From Acidobacteriaceae bacterium (GTDB lineage: Bacteria; Acidobacteriota; Terriglobia; Terriglobales; Acidobacteriaceae): a stretch of 64,000 nt of DNA. Below, piece after piece: positions 1 to 7,808 of the stretch; positions within the stretch are counted from its first letter, which is position 1; every line of letters starts with the position of its first letter. The notes under the pieces were generated by a model. That model saw only the letters and a list, made by a program, of their open reading frames with translations. It was not told where the DNA came from and did not search any database. The stretch spans positions 1-64,000 of the forward strand of contig PKXU01000164.1 of assembly GCA_003132445.1 (NCBI GenBank), written 5' to 3'. Made by a program: the position numbers and the translations under genes.

Positions 1-217
1 CTGAAAAATCATTGTACGGCAAAGTGGATTGTTGAGAATCGTCACCAGTCGGTGAAGCGGAGGCAGGCTCTGCCGGAGGGCAACCCGCCAAGGAATAGCC
101 GACTGGAAACTCATCGCAGCCGATGAGCGCTGGGGCGGCGACCAGGGGTTGCCGCTCCCAGCTGTAGCCGGATCTTACATCGGGTCGATAGATTTCCTCA
201 TGCCTCAAAAAACTCAT
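1..217 (-). CDS. Partial small ORF coupled to IS3 orfB, unknown function
   Basis: An ATG at 217-215 overlaps the orfB stop as ATGA, and the frame then stays open for 72 codons to the window edge. The predicted peptide begins MSFLRHEEIYRPD and contains GYSLAGCPPAEPASASP. From memory, short hypothetical proteins of this kind occur directly after IS3-type transposases in Acidobacteria and Planctomycetes. That is recollection, not a search result. The ATGA overlap suggests translational coupling to the transposase. No known domain or function is recognised, and the C-terminus is missing. Confidence 0.5.
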   Translation of the reverse strand, partial: MSFLRHEEIYRPDVRSGYSWERQPLVAAPALIGCDEFPVGYSLAGCPPAEPASASPTGDDSQQSTLPYNDFS

Positions 218-1050
218 GCTCGTCTCTTTTCCAGGTCTGGCAAGGGTCGTAAGCTGCGTTCGAACTCCAGCGGCGGACGATAGCCGAGCGCCGAATGCAA
301 GCGCTGCTGGTTGTAGACTTTTTCCAGAAACTGCTTGATCAAAGCCCTGGCTTCCTCGAGGTCGCGGTATTCGGTGCGGTAGACTTCCTCGTATTTGAGA
401 GTCTTCATGAAACTTTCCGCGCGGGCATTGTCGTAGGGCGTTGCCAATCGACTCATGCTGATCCGAATGCCATGTTGCTCGAGTTGTGCGGTGTAGTCTC
501 GCGAAGCATATTGAATCCCACGGTCGGAATGATGGACGAGCCCAGGCCGTGGGCGGCGTCGCATCAAAGCCATACGTAACGCTTCCAGAACAAGGGCGGA
601 TTCCAAACTGCGTCGTAAGGCCCAGCCGAGGCAGCGTCTGGAAAATGCGTCCAGCACAACCGCCAAGTACACAAACTCCCATTGCAAGCGGATGTAAGTG
701 ATATCGGCAACCCAGAGCTGATTGATGTTGCTCAGCACCATGCCTGCGGCCACATTGGGATAGATCGGCAATCCATGTTTGGAGTCGGTGGTCCCGAGCA
801 GGAACTTTCGGCGCCGCACGCACAGTAGATTGTCCACTCGCAGCAGTCGCAAGACGCGCTTGTGATTGATCGTCCAACCCTGGCGCAGGAGTTCGGCATG
901 CACCCGGCGATACCCGTAAGCCGGCCACCGCAGCGCAATGCGTTGCATCTGGCTGCGTAAATCCATATCCGTACGCTTGGTTTTTCCGCGTTGCCGGAAA
1001 CGGTAGTAGCCTGCCCGACTTATTCCCGCGGCACGGCACAGCCCGTTCAC
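214..1050 (-). CDS. IS3-family transposase OrfB (DDE integrase domain)
   Basis: 278 residues from a GTG start. An N-terminal HTH_21-like segment is followed by an rve integrase core. The DDE triad is visible as WVADITY (first Asp), HSDRGIQY (second Asp) and ARAESFMKTLKYEE (Glu). The start overlaps the orfA stop as GTGA (1047-1050). The real product is probably an OrfAB fusion made by -1 frameshifting, because the -1 frame is open from the A7 tract at 1149-1155 right into this gene. It catalyses strand cutting and joining at the IS ends. No internal stop is seen. Confidence 0.9.
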   Translation of the reverse strand: MNGLCRAAGISRAGYYRFRQRGKTKRTDMDLRSQMQRIALRWPAYGYRRVHAELLRQGWTINHKRVLRLLRVDNLLCVRRRKFLLGTTDSKHGLPIYPNVAAGMVLSNINQLWVADITYIRLQWEFVYLAVVLDAFSRRCLGWALRRSLESALVLEALRMALMRRRPRPGLVHHSDRGIQYASRDYTAQLEQHGIRISMSRLATPYDNARAESFMKTLKYEEVYRTEYRDLEEARALIKQFLEKVYNQQRLHSALGYRPPLEFERSLRPLPDLEKRRA

Positions 1051-1418
1051 GATTGCCCCCGTTTCGCCCGCCTCTTGGATTTGCTCATAGAGTCGGTGCC
1101 GCCATTGACGGCGACTGGCAGAGGATGTTCCCTGAAACGCCGCAACGCTTTTTTTAAAAAATCGATTTCCATCGTCTGCTGGCCGATCTTACGTTCCAGC
1201 TCAGAGATCCGATCGGCATTGAGTTTGCTTTGCGGCTGCGCACCCTTGCCAGGAAAGGCCAGCTCGCCTTTCGCGCGCCACTCGCTTCTCCAAGTCTCCA
1301 ATCGCTTGGGACTGAGCTGATACATGCGAGCCACCTCCGCCATACCTTTTCCGGAGTCGATCTCGCGCATCGCAGCCAACTTCAGTTCACGGGAATACTC
1401 TTGTCGGGGCACCAGCAC
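1047..1418 (-). CDS. IS3-family OrfA (helix-turn-helix, leucine-zipper-like)
   Basis: 123 residues. The N-terminal half has the transposase_8/IS3 OrfA helix-turn-helix (MAEVARMYQLSPKRLETWR). The second half, around ISELERKIGQQTMEIDFLKKAL, has the heptad-like pattern of the OrfA leucine zipper. In IS3 elements OrfA binds the ends and regulates transposition, and it supplies the N-terminus of the OrfAB transposase. The codons for DFLKKA contain the run of seven A that fits a frameshift site. Confidence 0.88.
   Translation of the reverse strand: MLVPRQEYSRELKLAAMREIDSGKGMAEVARMYQLSPKRLETWRSEWRAKGELAFPGKGAQPQSKLNADRISELERKIGQQTMEIDFLKKALRRFREHPLPVAVNGGTDSMSKSKRRAKRGQS
1149..1155 (-). other. Candidate programmed -1 frameshift site (A AAA AAA G) in orfA
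   Basis: Read on the minus strand, the orfA codons are TTA AAA AAA GCG. Slipping back one base gives a frame with no stop through to the orfB GTG at 1050, with translated segments such as RQWRHRLYEQIQEAGE that fit the start of an IS3 OrfAB linker. The orfB frame is -1 relative to orfA. The heptamer, frame relation and open linker are all seen directly; use in vivo is inferred from the IS3 family. Confidence 0.7.
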
Positions 1419-1568
1419 TGTTCTCCTCCATTCAATGTAGCTGGCCCCTTAATCGCCTGTCTCACTTTTGGGGTGCACTCCATACCCACTTTGTTTCCGG
1501 TCACCCCCTGCAGAAGGGGCTTCCGGGGTGCGGGTTTATTTGGCTCGGGCGCGGCATTCGGTACGCGG

Positions 1569-1612
1569 GAGATCCTTCACTTCGCCTGAAGAACGGCTAC
1601 GTTCAGGATGAC
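1569..1612 (-). repeat. 44-bp dispersed intergenic repeat, copy 1
   Basis: Read on the minus strand it begins GTCATCCTGAACGTAGCC and ends GAAGGATCTC. A second copy in the opposite orientation at 20833-20876 differs at two of 44 positions. Shorter relatives with the GCGAAGCGAAGG core lie at 36913 and 43886. It sits between the IS and the MerR/TPR gene. Confidence 0.8.
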
Positions 1613-1632
1613 GCCGATTAGTTAAGGGAATA

Positions 1633-2586
1633 CTAGCGCGGGCGGGAGTGAATCAGCTTCAGCGTATCGGCCTGGAGGATGCGTTTGATCTGGCTGCGGG
1701 CGTGTACTGACCAGGGACCGGCAGTGTCGAGCTTGCTATAGGCCTGCCAGTGTTTCAGCGCCTTGCGGGGCTCGCGGATCTTTTCATAAGCCAGCGCCAG
1801 ATTGTAATGCGCGTCGGCGTAGGTGGGAGCAAGTTGGAGGGCAGTCTTGTAAGTGAAGATGGCTTCCTGCACGCGGCCGGTCTCGTCGAGCACGTTGCCT
1901 AAATCGAAGTACGCGAGCGAGTAGCGCGGGTCAGAGTGAATCGCCTGCCGGTAATGTTTTTCGGCGAGCGCGAAATCCTGCCGGTTATAGTAAAGCGTGC
2001 CCAGGTTGATGTGCGCCGCCGCGTGCGACGGATCAATTTCAAGCACATGATGATAGGCGGCAATTGCGGCTGGCTGCGTATTTGGATCCTCTTCCAAGGC
2101 GATGCCGCGGGCAAACCAGCCTGTCACTTCGTTCTCGCGCGGGTTGGGATCGGACTTTGGCACGGGCGTGCTGGTCACGACATTCTCGCGTTCGGAAAAA
2201 TCCATGAGGAACTGGCCCGCGATCGGCTCCAACAGTCTTCCCTGGTGGCGGAATGCCACGCGATGTTTGGCGGTCGACCAGGCTGCGGCTTCGAGCAGCG
2301 GATTCTCCACTCCCGAAGCTTGCTTGCGCATGGCGTCGAGCGACTGGCGAATCACCGCCGGACGCACGCTCATCGCGCACAGGTCGCGAACTTTTTTCAC
2401 TTCCAGGAGATCGGAAAAAGAATAGGATTCGGCAGGCGGAATCAGACCGACCCGCTCCCAGTTGACCAACTGGCGGGGCGTGATGTGAAGAATTCTAAGT
2501 AAATCAGCTCGACTGTACACAGGAATACTCGATGCACCAGCAACAATGCTGTCGACATTATCTGCAACTTGCGGCAGAAAACGCAA
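1633..2586 (-). CDS. MerR-type HTH protein with TPR repeats
   Basis: 317 residues. Residues about 24-70 look like a MerR winged helix (YSRADLLRILHITPRQLVNWERVGLIPP). After a linker of roughly 90 residues, the C-terminal half holds about three or four TPR units, recognisable from AAAHINLGTLYYNRQDFALA, LAYFDLGNVLDETGR and ADAHYNLALAYEK. No signal peptide is seen, so it is probably cytoplasmic. The TPR part may hold a protein partner and the HTH may bind DNA or serve only as a fold; the target is unknown. It lies downstream of ybiT on the same strand with a 100-bp gap and need not be co-transcribed. Confidence 0.8.
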   Translation of the reverse strand: MRFLPQVADNVDSIVAGASSIPVYSRADLLRILHITPRQLVNWERVGLIPPAESYSFSDLLEVKKVRDLCAMSVRPAVIRQSLDAMRKQASGVENPLLEAAAWSTAKHRVAFRHQGRLLEPIAGQFLMDFSERENVVTSTPVPKSDPNPRENEVTGWFARGIALEEDPNTQPAAIAAYHHVLEIDPSHAAAHINLGTLYYNRQDFALAEKHYRQAIHSDPRYSLAYFDLGNVLDETGRVQEAIFTYKTALQLAPTYADAHYNLALAYEKIREPRKALKHWQAYSKLDTAGPWSVHARSQIKRILQADTLKLIHSRPR

Positions 2587-2686
2587 CCGGTTAATGCTGT
2601 GAAACGCTGTGGAGAACCTGGTTGATTTACATGCAACGAAAATGGTGCAGTGCGTTGACGTGGCGCGGGCGCCCTCGCCACACGAG

Positions 2687-4318
2687 CTAAACCGCGACTG
2701 CCGCCTGGTAGTCCTCGTAGCTGCCCTTGAAGTCGGTAATCTTATGGTCGCTCTCGAAATGCCAGATGCGCGTGGCGACTTCGTCGATCAAATCATGATC
2801 GTGCGTAACCAGGAAAACCGTCCCTTGATAACGCTGCAAGGAAATGTTCAGGGCATTGATGGACTCAAGATCCAGGTGGTTCGTAGGTTCGTCCAGCACC
2901 AGAACGTTAGGCTTCTGCAGCATCAGTTTGCAGAAGAGCAACCGCGCGGCTTCGCCACCGGAGAGGACACTGGTCGACTTCGTGGCCTCTTCGCGAGCGA
3001 ATAACATCTGGCCTAGAATTCCGCGCAGCTCCTCGGTGACGGCCGCGCCGTCCCACTGATGCAGCCACTCGATCGCAGTCATCCCACCCTCAATGAGGCT
3101 GCGATGATCCTGCGCGAAGTATCCAATCGAAGCTTCGTGTCCCCAGGTGACCTTGCCCTTGTCGACGAACGGCCCGTCATAACCGCTAGTCTTGCGCAGT
3201 TCGGCGTCGGGCGTCGTCGGAGAATTCGCCAGCAGGGCATTCAGCAGCGTGGTCTTCCCTGCGCCGTTGCGGCCCATCAGAGCGATTTTTTCGCCGCGGA
3301 TAATGCTGGCGGTGAAGTTCTTAATGACCTGCTTCTCGCCGTAGGCTTTGCACAGATGTTGAACTTCCAGAATGTGCTTGCCCGAGGGACGCTTCTGCTC
3401 GAATTTGATGAAAGGCCGTTGAATATTCGACCTCGCTAGTTCCGTTACCTGCAGGCGTTCCACTTCTTTTCGACGCGATTGCACCTGGCTAGACCGGGTT
3501 CCGGCAGCGAAGCGGGCAATGAATTCGTTCAACTGCGAGATTTTCTTTTCGCGCTGCGCATTCTGCGATTCGATCTGCGACCGCACCTGCGTCTTGGCTA
3601 CGACCATGTCGTCATAAGTACCCGTGTAAGTGATGATGGTTTCGTAGTCGATGTCGGCGATGTGGGTGCAGATGCTGTTGAGGAAATGCCGGTCGTGCGA
3701 GATGGCGATCACCACGCCGTCGTAAACATTTAGAAATCCCTGCAGCCAGTGGATCGAATCCAAGTCCAGATGGTTCGTGGGTTCGTCGAGCAGCAGGGCC
3801 TGCGGATGTCCAAACAGAGCCTGCGCCAAGAGCACGCGAACTTTTTGCCCGCCCTGCAATTCGCCCATTTTTCGAGCGTGCAGCTCGTCGGGAATGTCGA
3901 GCCCTTGCAGCAGAATCGCGGCGTCGCTCTCGGCGGTGTAGCCGTCTTCTTCGCCGACAATGCCCTCGAGTTCGCCCAGCTTCATGCCATCGGCGTCTGT
4001 AATCTCGGGCTTCTCGTAAATGGCGTCGCGTTCCTGCATCGCGGCCCAAAGCCGCTTGTTGCCCATGATGACGGCATCGATCGCGGAGTAGGCATCGAAG
4101 GCGAACTGATCCTGGCTCAGCACTCCGAGCTTGCGTGGACGGACGACGGAGCCCTTTTGCGGCTCGAGTTCGCCGCTGAGCAGCTTCATAAACGTGGATT
4201 TGCCCGCACCGTTGGGCCCGGTCAGGCCATAGCGCTTGCCCGGCGTAAACGCCGTCGAGACTTCATCGAACAGAATTTTGGCGCCGTAGCGCATGGACAC
4301 ATTGCTGACTGAAAGCAT
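2687..4318 (-). CDS. ybiT: ABC-F family ATPase, YbiT type
   Basis: 543 residues, close to the length of E. coli YbiT (530). Two ABC domains are visible: Walker A GPNGAGKST and GRNGAGKTT, Walker B LLLDEPTNHLD and LVLDEPTNHLD, and signatures LQGGQ and LSGGE, with the basic ABC-F linker between them. No membrane segments are present. ABC-F proteins bind the ribosome E site and act in translation or ribosome rescue; some give antibiotic resistance, but the YbiT branch is usually a housekeeping factor. N-terminal similarity to YbiT (LSVSNVSMRYGAKILF, QDQFAF) is strong. Confidence 0.9.
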   Translation of the reverse strand: MLSVSNVSMRYGAKILFDEVSTAFTPGKRYGLTGPNGAGKSTFMKLLSGELEPQKGSVVRPRKLGVLSQDQFAFDAYSAIDAVIMGNKRLWAAMQERDAIYEKPEITDADGMKLGELEGIVGEEDGYTAESDAAILLQGLDIPDELHARKMGELQGGQKVRVLLAQALFGHPQALLLDEPTNHLDLDSIHWLQGFLNVYDGVVIAISHDRHFLNSICTHIADIDYETIITYTGTYDDMVVAKTQVRSQIESQNAQREKKISQLNEFIARFAAGTRSSQVQSRRKEVERLQVTELARSNIQRPFIKFEQKRPSGKHILEVQHLCKAYGEKQVIKNFTASIIRGEKIALMGRNGAGKTTLLNALLANSPTTPDAELRKTSGYDGPFVDKGKVTWGHEASIGYFAQDHRSLIEGGMTAIEWLHQWDGAAVTEELRGILGQMLFAREEATKSTSVLSGGEAARLLFCKLMLQKPNVLVLDEPTNHLDLESINALNISLQRYQGTVFLVTHDHDLIDEVATRIWHFESDHKITDFKGSYEDYQAAVAV

Positions 4319-4411
4319 GTTTTTCTTTGTAACTTCTTCAGGATCTGCGAGGAATTCCGCTTAAGACGGTGCGCAGCTGGAGTTAATAGAATATCACGGG
4401 TGGCCGCATTC

Positions 4412-4828
4412 TCACGCATCCCAAGGGTTAACGACAGTCGCGGAGATGTCACTAAAGTGCATAGTGTTGCGAGTTGCAAGGCTGGCGTGATGCGACAAGA
4501 CGATGCCGGCGATCATCGTATCGCGGAACTCGACGATCTTTCCTTTTTGCCGGCGGAACGCGGTGAGATTGGCCGCCAGCCTGGCGGACTCTTCGTCGAA
4601 CACAGCAATGCGATGATCCATGTCAGCCAGGATCATTTCAAAAACTCGCGTCAAAACTATCTGCCTTTTTCCCGCAGGCATCATCTTCAATCCGGCCTGA
4701 ACTTCGAATACTGTTACCGCAGTCGTCCATACGGAATTCGGGGCTTGTGTATTGAGCCATGCAGTAACCCTAGCGTCGGGCGGATCGCTCATCACAGCAG
4801 AGATGACATTTGTGTCGAGAATCGTCAT
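4412..4828 (-). CDS. vapC: Type II toxin, PIN-domain ribonuclease (VapC/FitB-like)
   Basis: 138 residues with the PIN-domain acidic set: ILDTNVIS near the N-terminus, a Glu in FEVQAGL, and FRDTMIAG near the C-terminus. VapC toxins are Mg-dependent RNases that cut tRNA or rRNA when freed from the antitoxin. The ATG overlaps the antitoxin stop by one base (TGATG, 4826-4830), so the pair is translationally coupled. Confidence 0.88.
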   Translation of the reverse strand: MTILDTNVISAVMSDPPDARVTAWLNTQAPNSVWTTAVTVFEVQAGLKMMPAGKRQIVLTRVFEMILADMDHRIAVFDEESARLAANLTAFRRQKGKIVEFRDTMIAGIVLSHHASLATRNTMHFSDISATVVNPWDA

Positions 4829-5085
4829 CAGTCCGAGTCGTCGTCAAAGGAAACTGGCTGCACGGGATAGCCGCGCATTTCAGGAATTTCGAATTTGAGT
4901 CCTGTGCCCTTTACGTGGGAAGCAATTGCTGTACCCAGTCCGACTGTCGCTTTTTCCTTCTCCTTGGCGGCGTTGCGAAGAATGTCGCGCACTTCTTCTT
5001 CCATGCTACGGCCGTTACGTCGAGCACGGCGCTGCAGGCGTTTCTTCACTCCGTCTTCAAGATTTCTGACCACAAGCTGTGCCAC
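4828..5085 (-). CDS. vapB: Type II antitoxin, FitA/VapB-like ribbon-helix-helix
   Basis: 85 residues from a GTG start, preceded by GAGGTGG six bases upstream. The N-terminus (AQLVVRNLEDGVKKRLQRRARRNGRSMEEEVRDILRNA) has the FitA/Arc ribbon-helix-helix pattern used for DNA binding. The C-terminal part should wrap the PIN toxin. A perfect 20-bp palindrome lies immediately upstream and is the likely autoregulatory operator. Confidence 0.88.
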   Translation of the reverse strand: MAQLVVRNLEDGVKKRLQRRARRNGRSMEEEVRDILRNAAKEKEKATVGLGTAIASHVKGTGLKFEIPEMRGYPVQPVSFDDDSD

Positions 5086-5099
5086 GTGCCACCTCAGCG

Positions 5100-5119
5100 A
5101 ATGATATCATGATATCATT
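5100..5119. promoter_or_regulatory. 20-bp perfect palindrome, likely VapBC operator
   Basis: AATGATATCATGATATCATT equals its own reverse complement over all 20 bases and contains two TGATATCA units. It starts 14 bases upstream of the antitoxin GTG, next to the Shine-Dalgarno. Ribbon-helix-helix antitoxins of the FitA type bind inverted repeats at their own promoter, so autorepression is the natural reading. Confidence 0.75.
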
Positions 5120-5158
5120 AATTAGTTGACGTGCGCAAACCGATAGATTTAGCACGCC

Positions 5159-7216
5159 TCAGTTGTGCTGCGCCTGCCCCGCGCTCGCCTCGACTAATTG
5201 TTGCACCGGGGCCGTCACCATCAGAAACATATCGGCCTGCCGCGTCTTGGCTTGATCGATCACGGCCATCTGCTGCGTCTTCCAGGAATCCGGCGCAGTT
5301 TGGCCCCTATCAATATAGTCAAGCGCCTCAAGACCCGCTTCGCCTAAGGCTGACAGATTCTGCGACAACGGCACATCTTCCTGCAGGATAGACGATTGCT
5401 CCAGCAGCGGATGCAGTTTGGCATCGTTGTCCCGCCACGTAGTGAGGTAACTGCGAATCTGCTCTTCTGCGGCGCGATCTTTGCACCCGCCTTGCACGAA
5501 GCTCTGCACCAGTTCGCTGAAGCGCCGAGCCGTGTCACTCTCAGGGCTCACCGCATCGATCATGCGCGTAAGAGGTGAATGGAAATCGATGGGGCCCTTG
5601 GCGTCGTCCCAGCGGTTGTACTCTTTCACTGGTTCGACCACGTCGGCAAGCACGCGCAGCGCGCTGATATCAGAGTTTCCCGCCATTCGCTGCAACATGT
5701 GCGCGCGCGCGGAATTGTGAGTCAGGCCGAGCGATTCCAATTGATAACTCACCGCATTCATTCGTCGGTACATTGAGGCAACATCTTTGACCTCCTGCGG
5801 CGACCACAACCTCTCGGCGATCACCGCATTCCGCGGCCAGATGTGCGAATCGATGTTTTCCGGCGTCACCCACTCGGCCCACTGGCAAGACTCGCCGCCG
5901 AGGATAAGGCTTCTCTCTTGCGGAGTCAGGTCCGCGGCACCATCGGTCGTTGTCATGCTCATCGGGTCAACGGCATAGTGCCTGGCCGCCGGCCACATGA
6001 GGTCGAGATAATATCCATACGAAAGCAGGCCCCGGTAGCCTTGTTTCGCGGCCGCAGCCAACGAAGCTTGCCCCCGCCACGACTGCACGATGACTGTCTT
6101 CGGCAAATCAGGGTGCAGGATTTCGTCCCATCCAACCATGGTTTTGTGGTTCTTAGCCACGATTTTTTCCAGGCGCTGGTTGAAGTAGGCCTGCAAATCC
6201 TGATTGTTCTTCATGCCGTGAGCTTTAATGAATTCCTGAATTTTCGGATTCGCGTCCCACTGCTTGCCGTCGACTTCGTCGCCTCCAATGTGGAAATAAG
6301 GGTCGGGAAACAGTTTGGCCATCTCCGCAATGAACTTTTCCAAAAATTTATAGGTCGATTCGCGCGTGGGATCCATGATGGGATCGATCCCCCCGCCTTC
6401 CAGCGTGTACGGACCGGCGCCGCTGGAAAGTTCGGGATAGCCGAGGAACCAAGATCGGCTGTGGCCCGGCATATCGAACTCGGGCAGGACGCGGATGCCG
6501 CGCTCATGCGCATAAGCGATGAACTCGCGAATCTGATCCTGCGTGTAAAACATGTTGTCCGAGCCCATCTCTGTCAGCTTGGGAAACTTCTTGCTCTCCA
6601 CGCGGAATCCCTGATCGTCGGAAAGATGCCAGTGCAGCACGTTCATCTTCACCGCAGCCATGCCATCGATGTTCCGCTTAAGCACGTCGATGGGAATGAA
6701 ATGGCGGCTGACGTCGATCAGCATCCCGCGCCAAGGGAAGCGAGGCTGATCTTTGATGGTGACGACTGGGGCTGCGAATCCCGTGGGAGTGATTTGCACC
6801 AGCTGGAGAAATGTCTGCAGCCCGCGCAGGACGCCCAATGTAGTGGGCGCCGTGATCTTTGCGCCCGAATCGGCGACGGTCAGTTCGTAGGATTCATCCT
6901 CGTCAAGTTTCTGCACCGGTTGCAGACCCTGGTCGGCATGAACCTGCAAAGCCGGCGCAGCGCCCGGTTTCGGCCGAAACGGAATTCCGGTTTGCCGGGA
7001 AAGCTGGTCCACGAACCGCTGGACTGCGCCATCGAGCGCGGCATCATGCCCTCCAGTAACGACAATCGCGAACGATTGATTGATCGCCAGTTGTCCCGTG
7101 CCTTGCTGCACGCTTGCCGGCATAGGCATCAGATTGAGTTGTGGTTGGGATTGAGCAACGACAAAAGATGCCAGGAAAAATAAAATTAGGCCAGTCATTA
7201 CCTGCAGCGTTTTCAT
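5159..7216 (-). CDS. Secreted beta-N-acetylhexosaminidase, GH20
   Basis: 685 residues from ATG 7216, chosen because GAGGTGATCTC precedes it; a longer reading from 7246 lacks such a site. Signal peptide MKTLQVMTGLILFFLASFVVAQ, then a GH20b-like N-domain and the GH20 TIM barrel with FPWRGMLIDVSRHF, MNVLHWHLSDDQGF and HIGGDEV. The Asp-Glu pair in GGDEV is the catalytic pair of GH20, which works by substrate-assisted hydrolysis. It should release GlcNAc or GalNAc from chitin, glycans or peptidoglycan fragments outside the cytoplasm. The toxin gene of the next pair ends 20 bases upstream on the same strand. Confidence 0.9.
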   Translation of the reverse strand: MKTLQVMTGLILFFLASFVVAQSQPQLNLMPMPASVQQGTGQLAINQSFAIVVTGGHDAALDGAVQRFVDQLSRQTGIPFRPKPGAAPALQVHADQGLQPVQKLDEDESYELTVADSGAKITAPTTLGVLRGLQTFLQLVQITPTGFAAPVVTIKDQPRFPWRGMLIDVSRHFIPIDVLKRNIDGMAAVKMNVLHWHLSDDQGFRVESKKFPKLTEMGSDNMFYTQDQIREFIAYAHERGIRVLPEFDMPGHSRSWFLGYPELSSGAGPYTLEGGGIDPIMDPTRESTYKFLEKFIAEMAKLFPDPYFHIGGDEVDGKQWDANPKIQEFIKAHGMKNNQDLQAYFNQRLEKIVAKNHKTMVGWDEILHPDLPKTVIVQSWRGQASLAAAAKQGYRGLLSYGYYLDLMWPAARHYAVDPMSMTTTDGAADLTPQERSLILGGESCQWAEWVTPENIDSHIWPRNAVIAERLWSPQEVKDVASMYRRMNAVSYQLESLGLTHNSARAHMLQRMAGNSDISALRVLADVVEPVKEYNRWDDAKGPIDFHSPLTRMIDAVSPESDTARRFSELVQSFVQGGCKDRAAEEQIRSYLTTWRDNDAKLHPLLEQSSILQEDVPLSQNLSALGEAGLEALDYIDRGQTAPDSWKTQQMAVIDQAKTRQADMFLMVTAPVQQLVEASAGQAQHN

Positions 7217-7236
7217 GAGATCACCTCGCACCCATT

Positions 7237-7512
7237 TCATGGCCAATCTTGCGCACCGTGATAGATGCGCAGCAGTTCTACAATTTGATCCTGAATCCTG
7301 TAAACAACGATGTAAGGCAAGCCGGGGAAAACCAGCTCGCGGGTGCCCTCGATCCGCCCCTTGCGACCGCGACGTGGAAAGTCTCGCAGACTACCGCAAC
7401 CATCGTAGAGAGTCGTTGCCACCACAACAGCTGCTGCAGGATTGTCTTTTCGGATACGCTGCACGATGTTGTACAGGTCGTCGGTGGCGGGAGTTGTCCA
7501 GCGCAAGCGCAT
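7237..7512 (-). CDS. RelE/ParE-family toxin
   Basis: 91 residues. Begins MRLRWTTPATDDLYNIVQRI and ends in the family-typical RELVFPGLPYIVVYRIQDQIVELLRIYHGAQDWP. The antitoxin stop (7513) is directly adjacent to this ATG. RelE toxins cut mRNA on the ribosome and ParE toxins poison gyrase; the sequence does not separate them confidently, though the YRIQDQIVELLRIYHG ending is common in the ParE-like group. Confidence 0.85.
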   Translation of the reverse strand: MRLRWTTPATDDLYNIVQRIRKDNPAAAVVVATTLYDGCGSLRDFPRRGRKGRIEGTRELVFPGLPYIVVYRIQDQIVELLRIYHGAQDWP

Positions 7513-7737
7513 CTAGAAGCGCAATATCCGCTTCAGCTTCTTTCCCACTTCCTCGTGTTCTACAAAGTCTCCCCGCTCGGCTGCTGCCAGCCCGAGATTG
7601 ACTGCTTCGATAAAACGAGTGTCATCTTCCAAATAATGGCTCAACACCTGTTGAGCGAGTTCGTCTGTCTTCAGACCCCGCTGGGCAGCGATCTCAGCCA
7701 GCTGCGCTTCTTTTTCTGGATGCAGACGTATTTCCAT
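7513..7737 (-). CDS. Cognate antitoxin of RelE/ParE pair
   Basis: 74 residues. MEIRLHPEKEAQLAEIAAQRGLKTDELAQQVLSHYLED is a short helical N-terminus like the ParD/RHH-type partners seen with ParE toxins, followed by a toxin-binding tail ending KKLKRILRF. It precedes the toxin with no gap. No clear palindrome was noticed upstream. Confidence 0.8.
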   Translation of the reverse strand: MEIRLHPEKEAQLAEIAAQRGLKTDELAQQVLSHYLEDDTRFIEAVNLGLAAAERGDFVEHEEVGKKLKRILRF

Positions 7738-7808
7738 GGAATCAGTTTAGGAAGGTTAGTTCAGGGTGTCAAACGGGTTTCGGACGATGCATCGCCCATC
7801 GGTGTCGT

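Larger units (their letters stand above)
1..1477 (-). mobile_element. IS3-family insertion sequence, left end beyond the window
   Basis: The element carries orfA, orfB and a third small ORF, all on the minus strand. Its right terminus is probably near 1477: the last bases, read on the minus strand, are TGCACCCCAAAAGTGAGAC, a terminal sequence of the style seen in IS3 elements (5'-TG...). No inverted copy is present between 1 and 213, and the third ORF is still open at base 1, so the left end should lie outside the window. The transposase frames look intact, so the copy may be active. Exact ends and target duplication cannot be set from this window. Confidence 0.75.

Noticed and set aside
5843-7183. 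446-codon open frame on the plus strand opposite the GH20 gene
   Set aside because: No domain, random composition; the minus strand carries all GH20 motifs.
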